Assembly: GCF_041433555.1 (NCBI RefSeq)
Contig: NZ_JAPWBR010000010.1
Location: forward strand, 3,908-67,907
From: Granulicatella sp041433555
GTDB taxonomy: Bacteria; Bacillota; Bacilli; Lactobacillales; Aerococcaceae
Direction: 5' to 3'
DNA: 64,000 nt
Shown: piece by piece, positions 34,455 through 41,581 of the stretch
How the letters are laid out: the number at the start of each line of letters is the position of its first letter
Numbering within the stretch: position 1 is the first letter of the stretch
The notes under the pieces: generated by a model
Database searches by the model: none
Told to the model about the DNA's origin: nothing
The model's input: the letters and a program-made list of their open reading frames with translations, nothing else
Translations under genes and position numbers: made by a program

Positions 34455-34500
34455 AAATCTCAGTGCAATGACAAGGAATCGTTGTTGTACTGAGATTTTT
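34455..34500 (+). terminator. Long-stem terminator of the nitroreductase gene
   Basis: An 18-bp stem: 34455-34472 pairs with 34481-34498 (outer part AAATCTCAGT/ACTGAGATTT), ending in TTTTT. Confidence 0.85.
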
Positions 34501-34543
34501 CGTTATAGGGATGAGGAAGAGAACGGAAAAAAGAATGAAAACA

Positions 34544-34552
34544 TGGTATAAT
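34544..34552 (+). promoter_or_regulatory. Extended -10 promoter of rbgA-rnhB
   Basis: TGGTATAAT: consensus TATAAT (34547-34552) with TGN extension; no clear -35. Confidence 0.55.
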
Positions 34553-34610
34553 GTTTGATGGTTCAATATGAATGATTTATTAAAGACCAAATAGAAAGGA
34601 TTCGAAATTT

Positions 34611-35471
34611 ATGGCAACAATCCAATGGTTCCCTGGGCATATGGCCAAAGCGCGCCGGGAAGCAACAGAAAAATTAAAACTAGTCGATGTTGTGATTGAA
34701 ATGGTGGATGCTCGTATTCCAGAATCAAGTCGCAATCCTATTATCGAAGAAATTAAAGGTCAAAAGAAACAGTTAATTTTATTAAACAAAGTAGATTTGG
34801 CAGATCCATCTCAAACAAAACGTTGGAATGATTATTTTACTAGCCAAGGAATTAAAGTTCTTACAACAGAAGCAAAAGACGGAAAAGGGATTAAACTAGT
34901 AAAGGCCGCGATTAAAGAATTAATGGCACCGGTCTTTGAAAAGAATCTTGTAAAAGGAATCCGTCCTAGACCGATTCGCTTAATGGTTCTTGGTATTCCA
35001 AACGTTGGAAAATCAACTTTTATCAATCGTATGATTAATAAAAACCAAGCGGAAACTGCAAACCGCCCTGGGGTTACAAAGGGACAACGTTGGTTGAAAA
35101 TCGAAAATGATTTTGAGTTATTAGATACACCAGGAATTCTATGGCCGAAGTTTGAAAGTGAAGAAGTTGGAAATAAGCTAGCGTTAACTGGAGCTATTAA
35201 AGATGCGCTCCTTCATATGGATGATATTGCATTATTTGCTCTTAGTCAGTTCAAATTGGATTATCCAGAGTATTTAAAGAAAGCTTATCGATTAACGGAT
35301 GATGATTTAGAACTCTCAAACGTAGATTTATTAATGTTAATTACAAAGAATTTAGGCTTTAAAGAAGATTATGAAAAGGCAAGTGAACGAATCGTGTTTG
35401 ATATTCGTTCAGGGAAACTTGGTCGTTATACATTAGACCAAGCGCCTGTGTCGTTAACGGGGGAAGCATAA
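34611..35471 (+). CDS. rbgA: Ribosome biogenesis GTPase YlqF/RbgA
   Basis: A circularly permuted GTPase needed for late 50S subunit assembly. The order of motifs shows the permutation: G4 NKVDL (59-63) precedes G1 GIPNVGKST (128-136) and G3 DTPG (172-175). The N-terminal IQWFPGHMAKARRE is the YlqF signature, with a catalytic His. A C-terminal ANTAR-like helical domain follows. At 286 residues it is family-typical. Its stop overlaps the rnhB start as TAATG, the conserved pairing in Bacilli. Confidence 0.95.
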   Translation: MATIQWFPGHMAKARREATEKLKLVDVVIEMVDARIPESSRNPIIEEIKGQKKQLILLNKVDLADPSQTKRWNDYFTSQGIKVLTTEAKDGKGIKLVKAAIKELMAPVFEKNLVKGIRPRPIRLMVLGIPNVGKSTFINRMINKNQAETANRPGVTKGQRWLKIENDFELLDTPGILWPKFESEEVGNKLALTGAIKDALLHMDDIALFALSQFKLDYPEYLKKAYRLTDDDLELSNVDLLMLITKNLGFKEDYEKASERIVFDIRSGKLGRYTLDQAPVSLTGEA

Positions 35472-36238
35472 TGGAAAAACGTTCCATCAAAGAAATTAAA
35501 TTGATTCTTGAAGAAATTCAAACGTTGTCGGATGAGCGTTTAACAGAACTTCGAAGTGACGAGCGTAAAGGAGTTCAAGATTTAATTGCCAAATTCGAAC
35601 GTCAGTACGCTAAAAAAGCAGTACGTGCTGCTCACTTTGAGGAAATGCAAAGCTTTGAACGTGCAGCTAAACAAAAAGGCTACAAAATGATTGCTGGAAT
35701 CGATGAAGTGGGTCGCGGTCCACTTGCTGGTCCAGTCGTAGCAGCTGCCGTGATTCTACCTGAAGGAATGGAAGATATCGGTCTGGATGATTCGAAGAAA
35801 TTAAGTGCTAAGAAGCGTGCTGAAATTTTTGAAATCATTAAAGAACAAGCCATCGCAATTGGTATCGGTATTGTAGATGCTTTTACGATTGATAAGATTA
35901 ATATATATGAAGCAAGTAAAGTGGCTATGAAGAGAGCGATTGAATTATTGCCAGAACAGCCAGACTACTTATTGATTGATGCAATGAAACTGGATACTGG
36001 TATTCCTGAAGAAGGTATTATTAAAGGGGACGCTAAAAGCATCTCTATTGCTGCAGCAAGTATTGTTGCTAAAGAGGTTCGTGACCAAATGATGAAGGAT
36101 TACGAACAATTGTATCCAGGTTACGGCTTTGCTCAAAATGCCGGTTATGGTACGAAAGCGCATCTTGAAGGTCTTGCAAAATTAGGACCAACACCAATTC
36201 ACCGCATGACATTTGCTCCAGTGAAAGATTATCAATAA
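35471..36238 (+). CDS. rnhB: Ribonuclease HII
   Basis: This enzyme cleaves RNA in RNA-DNA hybrids and initiates ribonucleotide excision. The 255-residue protein has an N-terminal extension of about 70 residues typical of Firmicute RNase HII. The core follows: Asp78-Glu79 in AGIDEVGRGPLAGP, Asp170 in LLIDAM, and the basic VAKEVRD motif. The C-terminus GYGTKAHLEGLAKLGPTPIHR matches the family. It is translationally coupled to rbgA. Confidence 0.95.
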   Translation: MEKRSIKEIKLILEEIQTLSDERLTELRSDERKGVQDLIAKFERQYAKKAVRAAHFEEMQSFERAAKQKGYKMIAGIDEVGRGPLAGPVVAAAVILPEGMEDIGLDDSKKLSAKKRAEIFEIIKEQAIAIGIGIVDAFTIDKINIYEASKVAMKRAIELLPEQPDYLLIDAMKLDTGIPEEGIIKGDAKSISIAAASIVAKEVRDQMMKDYEQLYPGYGFAQNAGYGTKAHLEGLAKLGPTPIHRMTFAPVKDYQ

Positions 36239-36252
36239 AATCCAAAACAGAT

Positions 36253-36302
36253 CTCTTTCTCGTAAATAGTATTGAAAGACTATTTCGAGAAGGAGTTTTT
36301 TT
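36253..36302 (+). terminator. Terminator hairpin that contains the dprA Shine-Dalgarno
   Basis: The stem is CTCTTTCTCG (36253-36262) with CGAGAAGGAG (36286-36295). It is extended, past one bulged T, by AAATAGT/ACTATTT (36264-36270, 36279-36285). Seven T follow (36296-36302), then the dprA ATG at 36303. AAGGAG of the right arm (36290-36295) is the only RBS for dprA, seven bases ahead. Confidence 0.8.
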
Positions 36303-37169
36303 ATGATTTGGACAAAACGTAGATTACTGATTGCAGTTGCGATGAGCGATACGCTGACGAGCAAACGATTCTTTGAGCTCTATGAACGGTTGAATGAAGA
36401 TGTCTCCTTAAACGACACTTTTGTTCTAGGGGATTTAAAATACGCACTGCCAGAAGAAACGAGTCAGTGGATAGAATCAATGGATTGGGATGTTGAAATC
36501 AAGAGACTACAGGAAAAAAGAGTGAAGGTATTGACCGTTTTGGACGGTGGTTATCCCCAACGATTAAAAGAAATTTATTTACCTCCTATTGTATTATTTT
36601 ATAGAGGAAACTTATCACTCATTAATCAGAGAGCAGTAGCTATTGTGGGATCAAGAGATCATTCTAAATATGCTAAAGAATGTATTCATGAGTTAATCCC
36701 ACCCATCGTTAATGATGGTATTGTAGTTGTCAGTGGATTAGCTCGAGGTGTGGATACATTAGCTCATGAAGAAACCCTCAAGACTAACGGGAATACTATT
36801 GCAGTTATTGGAAGTGGATTAGATGTCGTTTATCCACCTGAAAATGCGAATCTTTATGACATGATTGCGAAAAGAGGATTACTCCTTTCTGAATATCCAC
36901 TAGAGAGTCGACCTTTAAAATTCCATTTTCCATACCGTAATCGCATCATCGCTGGACTAAGTCATGGAGTATGTGTGATCGAAGCGAAAGAGAAAAGTGG
37001 AAGCCTCATAACCGCAAACTTAGCATTGAGTGAAAATAGAGAAGTTTTTGCCGTTCCGGGAAACATATTTTCGCCCCATTCAAAGGGAACCAATAGCTTG
37101 ATTGAAGCAGGAGCGTGTCTTGTTAAAAACGGCGATACCATTTCTAAAAATCTGAAATATTTTCCTTAA
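36303..37169 (+). CDS. dprA: DNA-processing protein DprA (Smf)
   Basis: DprA binds incoming single-stranded DNA and loads RecA during natural transformation. The 288-residue protein has an N-terminal helical part, then the Rossmann-like DprA core: VAIVGSRDHSKYA, VVSGLARGVDTLAHEETL, IAVIGSGLDVVYPPEN, LLSEYPLESRPLKFHFPYRNRIIAGLS. The ending SHGTNSLIEAGA is near-canonical (here SKGTNSLIEAGA). The C-terminal winged helix of longer homologs is absent, as in many streptococcal-type DprA. No competence cin-box was seen upstream. The RBS sits inside a terminator stem. Confidence 0.94.
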   Translation: MIWTKRRLLIAVAMSDTLTSKRFFELYERLNEDVSLNDTFVLGDLKYALPEETSQWIESMDWDVEIKRLQEKRVKVLTVLDGGYPQRLKEIYLPPIVLFYRGNLSLINQRAVAIVGSRDHSKYAKECIHELIPPIVNDGIVVVSGLARGVDTLAHEETLKTNGNTIAVIGSGLDVVYPPENANLYDMIAKRGLLLSEYPLESRPLKFHFPYRNRIIAGLSHGVCVIEAKEKSGSLITANLALSENREVFAVPGNIFSPHSKGTNSLIEAGACLVKNGDTISKNLKYFP

Positions 37170-37207
37170 AAATACAATCTAACAGTTTAAGAGATTATTT
37201 TGTTGCC

Positions 37208-37236
37208 TTGACAAAAAGAATGTGTTTAGATATGAT
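37208..37236 (+). promoter_or_regulatory. Promoter of topA
   Basis: TTGACA (37208-37213), 17-bp spacer, TATGAT (37231-37236). Confidence 0.8.
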
Positions 37237-37255
37237 GACAAAAGATAATTTAAGC

Positions 37256-37311
37256 AATCTCACTATTCTCGGGCTTTCTTAGCTTGAGAGAACTGTTAGA
37301 TAGAGTGGATT
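37256..37311 (+). promoter_or_regulatory. Structured 5' leader of topA
   Basis: An inner hairpin TTCTCGGGCT/AGCTTGAGAG (37266-37275, 37281-37290) is enclosed by AATC-T-CACT with AGTG-GATT (37256-37264, 37304-37311). It has no U tract and lies before the AAGGAG of topA. Function unknown; it could stabilise mRNA or bind a regulator. Confidence 0.45.
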
Positions 37312-37328
37312 AGGGAAGGAGCCATTTA

Positions 37329-39401
37329 ATGGTGAAGCAAAATCTAGTAATTGTAGAGTCTCCTACAAAAGCTAAAACCATTGAACGCTATTTAGGGAAA
37401 AACTTTAAAGTAGTTGCTAGTAAAGGGCACTTACGTGATTTGCCTAAAAGCAAAATGGGCGTAGATATTGAACATAATTATGAACCTCATTATATTTCAA
37501 TTCGTGGGAAAGGTGATTTAATCAAATCACTTAAAAAAGAAGCAGCAAAAGCAGATGCTGTCTATCTCGCGAGTGACCCGGATAGAGAAGGAGAAGCTAT
37601 TTCTTGGCATTTAGCTCATTTATTAGGACTTGATTTAAACGCACCTATTCGTGTGGAATTTAATGAGATTACAAAAGATGCAATTAAAGAAGCGTTCAAG
37701 AATCCTAGAAAGATTGATATGGACTTAGTGGACGCGCAACAAGCACGTCGTATTTTAGACCGTCTTGTGGGTTATACTTTATCTCCTATTTTATGGAAAA
37801 AAGTGAAAAAGGGACTCAGTGCAGGGCGTGTTCAAAGTATCGCTGTGAAATTAATCATTGATCGCGAGAACGAAATTAAAGCATTCGTTCCAGAAGAATA
37901 CTGGACTCTTGAAGGACAATTCAAGAAAGAAAAGAAAGCTTTCACGGCTAATTACTATGGAACAACAGCTAAGAAAGCCGCTTTAGAAAAAGAAGCGACT
38001 GTAAAATCAGTAATGGCAGAACTTTCTGAGAAGAAACCATTCAAGGTTACTAAAGTGACGAAAAAAGAACGTCGTCGCAATCCTGCAGCACCATTTACAA
38101 CAAGTAGTTTGCAACAAGATGCGTCAAATCGCTTAAACTTCAGAACTCGTAAAACGATGATGGTTGCCCAACAACTTTATGAAGGGGTATCACTTGGACG
38201 TAGTGGTTCTGTCGGTTTAATTACGTATATGCGTACAGACTCAACTCGTATTTCAGCATCTGCTCAAAATGAGGCGTCTGAGTTCATTGAGAAAGAGTTT
38301 GGTAAAGAATACTGTCTAGCGACTAAACGCGCTGTAAAGAACGCTGAGGGGGCTCAGGATGCGCACGAAGCCATTCGTCCGTCTTCAGTTCTTCGTACAC
38401 CAGATTCAATCGCAAGTTATTTAACGAAAGATCAATTGAAATTGTACACATTAATTTGGTCACGATTCGTTGCTAGTCAAATGACAGCCGCCGTTTATGA
38501 CACTGTACAAGTTGATTTAGAACAAAATAACCATGTGTTTAAAGCGAATGGATCAACTGTCAAGTTTGCTGGATATCAAAAAGTTTATCAAGATAATGCA
38601 GATGCGAAAAAAGGAAACGCACTTCCTGAAATGCAAGTTGGGGATGAAGTTCAATTAGCTAAACTAAATCCTGAACAACATTTCACGCAACCACCTGCGC
38701 GTTATTCTGAAGCGACTTTAATTAAAACCTTAGAAGAAATCGGCGTTGGTCGTCCATCAACATACGCACCAACAATTGAAACAATCCAAAAACGTTATTA
38801 CGTTAAACTAGTTTCTAAGCGTTTTGAACCAACAGAACTTGGTTATGTAGTACATCAAATCATTGAACAATATTTCCCAAATATTGTCGATACTCATTTC
38901 ACTGCTTCAATGGAAGATAATCTCGACCTTGTTGAAGAAGGAAAAGAAGAGTGGGTACAAGTCATCGATAAGTTCTACCAACCATTCAAGGTTGAAGTGG
39001 ATAAAGCAGAAGTTGAAATCGAGAAAGTTCAAATTAAAGATGAACCAGCTGGATTTAACTGTGAAAAATGTGGACATCCAATGGTCATTAAATTAGGTCG
39101 TTTTGGTAAATTCTACGCTTGTAGTAATTTCCCAGAATGTCACCACACTCAAGCAATCGTGAAAGATATCGGTATTACATGCCCAACATGTGGTAAAGGG
39201 AAAGTTATCGAACGTAAATCGAAGAAAAACCGTATCTTCTATGGCTGTGATCGTTACCCTGAATGCGAATTTGTATCATGGGATAAACCGATCGGACGTA
39301 ATTGTCCTAAATGTGACCACTACTTAGTAGAGAAAAAAGGTCGCGGTGGAAAACAAATTGCATGTAGCAATTGCGATTACAAAGAAGCTGTTCAAAAATA
39401 A
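37329..39401 (+). CDS. topA: DNA topoisomerase I
   Basis: A type IA topoisomerase relaxing negative supercoils. The 690 residues begin with a TOPRIM domain (LVIVESPTKAKTIERYLG; DPDREGEAISWHL). The active-site region is SVGLITYMRTDSTRIS, with the nucleophilic Tyr near 303. ARYSEATLIKTLEEIGVGRPSTYAPTI follows. The C-terminus has three zinc-ribbon units (CEKCGHP..CSNFPEC, CPTCGKG..CDRYPEC, CPKCDHY..CSNCDY). The start has GAAGGAG at good spacing. topA next to dprA is the common Firmicute order. Confidence 0.97.
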   Translation: MVKQNLVIVESPTKAKTIERYLGKNFKVVASKGHLRDLPKSKMGVDIEHNYEPHYISIRGKGDLIKSLKKEAAKADAVYLASDPDREGEAISWHLAHLLGLDLNAPIRVEFNEITKDAIKEAFKNPRKIDMDLVDAQQARRILDRLVGYTLSPILWKKVKKGLSAGRVQSIAVKLIIDRENEIKAFVPEEYWTLEGQFKKEKKAFTANYYGTTAKKAALEKEATVKSVMAELSEKKPFKVTKVTKKERRRNPAAPFTTSSLQQDASNRLNFRTRKTMMVAQQLYEGVSLGRSGSVGLITYMRTDSTRISASAQNEASEFIEKEFGKEYCLATKRAVKNAEGAQDAHEAIRPSSVLRTPDSIASYLTKDQLKLYTLIWSRFVASQMTAAVYDTVQVDLEQNNHVFKANGSTVKFAGYQKVYQDNADAKKGNALPEMQVGDEVQLAKLNPEQHFTQPPARYSEATLIKTLEEIGVGRPSTYAPTIETIQKRYYVKLVSKRFEPTELGYVVHQIIEQYFPNIVDTHFTASMEDNLDLVEEGKEEWVQVIDKFYQPFKVEVDKAEVEIEKVQIKDEPAGFNCEKCGHPMVIKLGRFGKFYACSNFPECHHTQAIVKDIGITCPTCGKGKVIERKSKKNRIFYGCDRYPECEFVSWDKPIGRNCPKCDHYLVEKKGRGGKQIACSNCDYKEAVQK

Positions 39402-39405
39402 AGAT

Positions 39406-39443
39406 AAAGAGCACTTAGAGAAATCTAGGTGCTCTTTAATTTT
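39406..39443 (+). terminator. Terminator of topA
   Basis: A 14-bp stem: AAAGAGCACTTAGA (39406-39419), GAAA loop, TCTAGGTGCTCTTT (39424-39437), then TAATTTT. Confidence 0.88.
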
Positions 39444-39481
39444 GCCCTGAATAATAACAGTGCTTTGATTTATACGCAGTG

Positions 39482-39531
39482 GTTTATTGACGTTCTTTTC
39501 ATCACTCATGATTCAAGAACGTCTAATAAAC
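39482..39531 (+). repeat. Hairpin at the left end of the palindromic array
   Basis: GTTTATTGACGTTCTT (39482-39497) pairs with 39515-39531 (AAGAACGTC-T-AATAAAC) through 16 base pairs with one bulge. The heptamer GTTTATT recurs at 39995-40001, at the right end of the array. Confidence 0.75.
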
Positions 39532-39537
39532 TTTGCG

Positions 39538-39603
39538 GGCGAAAGACGACGAAGCAGAATATTCTTGCACTGCAAAAATATTCTTTACTTCTGTCTTTCT
39601 GCC
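39538..39603 (+). repeat. Palindromic array, unit 1
   Basis: Imperfect inverted repeat: GGCGAAAGAC..GAAG on the left answers CTTCTGTCTTTCTGCC on the right. The inner stem is GAATATT/AATATTC-like with TTGCA/TGCAA near 39556-39582. It ends directly before the first ATCCTG boundary at 39604. Confidence 0.6.
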
Positions 39604-39743
39604 ATCCTGTGGAGTTGAACTCGGACTCACAGGACTGCAAAACTTCACACTGTGAAGTTTTGTTTCCAGAAACGTACGCAGAACGTTTCACGTTCCTTCC
39701 GTCGTTTCGGTCCAGTGTTTCAGTCATGAGCGTTCGCCCTCGT
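39604..39743 (+). repeat. Palindromic array, unit 2 (140 bp)
   Basis: Opens with ATCCTGTGGAGTTGAACTCG. Central hairpins are CAAAACTTCAC-ACT-GTGAAGTTTTG (39638-39662) and GAAACGT/ACGTTTC. The outer arms CTCACAGGACTG and CAGTCATGAG roughly pair. No coding signal: it breaks all frames and has no RBS. Confidence 0.65.
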
Positions 39744-39866
39744 ATCCTGGTGTAGTTGAGTTCGCCAACGCAGAAATGGCGTGCGTTTCCCGAAATATCC
39801 GCACGGTCTTATAGACCGTTTACGGTATTCCGGTCCAACGTTCCATTTCTAAGCGCGATGTCTCAC
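39744..39866 (+). repeat. Palindromic array, unit 3 (123 bp)
   Basis: Opens with ATCCTGGTGTAGTTGAGTTC. Nested arms: AGAAATGG near 39771 with CCATTTCT near 39843, and a central CGGTCT-TAT-AGACCG (39804-39818). It closes with GTCTCAC before the next ATCCTG. Confidence 0.65.
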
Positions 39867-39989
39867 ATCCTGTTAAGTTGAGTTCGAAAAGGCATAGGCT
39901 CAAGCCTTTCGAGGTTAGTCCGCACGACTGTAAACAGTCCTTTGCGGCTAACCTGCGAACCGTCATCGCCTATGAACGCCTTTTCTCAC
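39867..39989 (+). repeat. Palindromic array, unit 4 (123 bp)
   Basis: Opens with ATCCTGTTAAGTTGAGTTCG. Arms AAAAGGC..ATAGGC answer GCCTAT..GCCTTTT. Inside are GGTTAGTCCGCA (39913-39924) with TGCGGCTAACC (39943-39953), and GACTGT-AA-ACAGTC (39926-39939). It ends TCTCAC, and a further ATCCTG starts at 39990. The rest of the gap up to xerC is A+T-rich and holds the xerC promoter. Confidence 0.7.
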
Positions 39990-40040
39990 ATCCTGTTTAT
40001 TAAATTTGTATTAATTGTCGTAATAATTTTGACAATTCGG

Positions 40041-40069
40041 TTGTAAGAAAGTGCTTTCTGTGATAAAGT
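40041..40069 (+). promoter_or_regulatory. Probable promoter of xerC-hslVU-codY
   Basis: TTGTAA (40041-40046), 17-bp spacer ending TGA, TAAAGT (40064-40069), an extended -10 arrangement. Confidence 0.5.
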
Positions 40070-40088
40070 TAACGATAGGAGGAAGACG

Positions 40089-41042
40089 ATGAAGAACGAA
40101 ATGCAAGATTTTTTAACGTATTTAAAAGTTGAACGACGTTATTCGCCAGAGACGATTCATGCGTATGACCGTGATATTCAACATTTTTATGACTATTTGA
40201 CAGAAGTTCCAATTCATTCTTGGAATGATGTCACAGTCGTTGATGTTCGAATTTATCTTGGTGTATTGCACCGCGAAAACTATAACCGTTCGAGTATTTC
40301 TCGTTTTCTTTCGAGTTTACGTTCGTTTTATCATTTTCTTGTCGAAAGAAGCATCGTAGAAACAAATCCTTTTGCGTCTATCAGTTACAAGAAGGGTAAA
40401 ATGCGTCTGCCTGAATTCTTTTATGAGGATGAAATCGAAAAATTTATTGATTCAATCGATGGAAATCAGTCTTTAGACCAACGTAATAAAGCTCTAGTAG
40501 AAGTATTATATGCTACAGGTATGCGTGTAAGTGAGTTAACGAATTTAACTCTTGAGCAATTAGACCTTGAAAATAGCATTATTCTCGTCATTGGTAAAGG
40601 TTCTAAAGAACGCTATGTTCCGATTGGTGACTTTGCAAGGACGGCCTTAGAAACGTATCTTGAAGAAGGACGCAAAGACTTGATGGCGAAAGAACGTAAG
40701 GACCATTCCTACGTTTTCGTGAATCATTTAGGCGATCCACTGACGACTAATGGGGTTCGTTATATTTTAGAAAAACTCATCCAAGAAAGTGGTCTGACAC
40801 TTAAAATTCATCCGCATATGCTTAGACACACGTTTGCGACTCATTTGTTAAATAACGGTGCGGATATGAGAACAGTGCAAGAACTTCTAGGACACGTAAG
40901 TCTTAGTTCGACTCAAATTTATACACATGTGACAAAAGAAGCTCTTCAACAAAATTACCAATTATATTTTCCAAGGTCTAAAGCTGGGAAGAGTGAATTT
41001 GATGCAAGTGCCTTTAATAAGAACAATGGAGGAAAATCATGA
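40089..41042 (+). CDS. xerC: Tyrosine recombinase XerC
   Basis: A site-specific recombinase that resolves chromosome dimers at dif. The N-terminal SAM-like core-binding domain spans about 1-90. The catalytic domain has all residues: Arg146 (ATGMRVSEL), Lys170 (IGKGSKERYVP), His243-x-x-Arg246 (HPHMLRHTFA), His269 (LLGHVSLSS) and the nucleophile Tyr278 (TQIYTHV). At 317 residues it is about 20 longer than usual, owing to a C-terminal tail rich in Lys, Ser and Asn. ATG 40089 follows TAGGAGGAAG. Its TGA overlaps the hslV start (ATGA), the standard xerC-hslV coupling. Confidence 0.95.
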   Translation: MKNEMQDFLTYLKVERRYSPETIHAYDRDIQHFYDYLTEVPIHSWNDVTVVDVRIYLGVLHRENYNRSSISRFLSSLRSFYHFLVERSIVETNPFASISYKKGKMRLPEFFYEDEIEKFIDSIDGNQSLDQRNKALVEVLYATGMRVSELTNLTLEQLDLENSIILVIGKGSKERYVPIGDFARTALETYLEEGRKDLMAKERKDHSYVFVNHLGDPLTTNGVRYILEKLIQESGLTLKIHPHMLRHTFATHLLNNGADMRTVQELLGHVSLSSTQIYTHVTKEALQQNYQLYFPRSKAGKSEFDASAFNKNNGGKS

Positions 41043-41569
41043 CTACAATTTGTGCAGTAAAAAAAGATAACCAAGTTGCGATGGCTGGTGACGGCCAAGT
41101 AACAATGGGTGAAAAAGTGATTATGAAAGGAACCGCTCGTAAAATCCGTCGTATTTTCGACAATCAAGTACTTGTTGGATTTGCGGGTGGCGTTGCAGAT
41201 GCTATCACTTTAGAAGAAATGTTTGAAGATAAACTCAAACAATTTAAAGGGAACTTACAACGTGCTGCTATTGAAATGGCAAAACAATGGAGAAGTGACC
41301 GTGGTTTACAAAAATTAGAAGCGATGTTAATCGTGATGAATAAAGAACAAGTTCTACTTGTTTCAGGAACGGGTGAAGTCATTGAACCAGACGATGGAAT
41401 TCTAACAATTGGTTCTGGTGGAAACTTCGCTTTAGCAGCTGCTAGAGGGCTCCTAAGATTTGGAGATTCGAGTTTAACAGCAGAAGATATCGCTCGTGAA
41501 AGTTTAAAAATCGCTTCAGAAATTGATATTTTTACAAACGATAATATCATTACTGAAACGTTAGCGTAA
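41039..41569 (+). CDS. hslV: ATP-dependent protease subunit HslV (ClpQ)
   Basis: The proteasome-like peptidase partner of HslU. The 176-residue product begins MTTICAVKKDN, so after removal of Met the N-terminal nucleophile is Thr2. This is the common bacterial form, whereas Bacillus subtilis CodW is known for an N-terminal serine. Conserved VAMAGDGQVTMG, KIRRI and IGSGGNFALAAARGLL are present. It overlaps xerC by four bases and hslU follows after 12. Confidence 0.96.
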   Translation: MTTICAVKKDNQVAMAGDGQVTMGEKVIMKGTARKIRRIFDNQVLVGFAGGVADAITLEEMFEDKLKQFKGNLQRAAIEMAKQWRSDRGLQKLEAMLIVMNKEQVLLVSGTGEVIEPDDGILTIGSGGNFALAAARGLLRFGDSSLTAEDIARESLKIASEIDIFTNDNIITETLA

Positions 41570-41581
41570 GGAAGTGGTTGT

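Noticed and set aside
39429..39755. Open frames on both strands inside the palindromic array
   Set aside because: No RBS, no recognisable protein, and the sequence is explained by inverted repeats.
39482..40001. Integron attC sites or a CRISPR array beside xerC
   Set aside because: GTTRRRY-like heptamers occur in the boundary repeats, but matching RYYYAAC partners and gene cassettes are missing. XerC is the housekeeping type in its normal operon. Units are too long, too few and too diverged for CRISPR.
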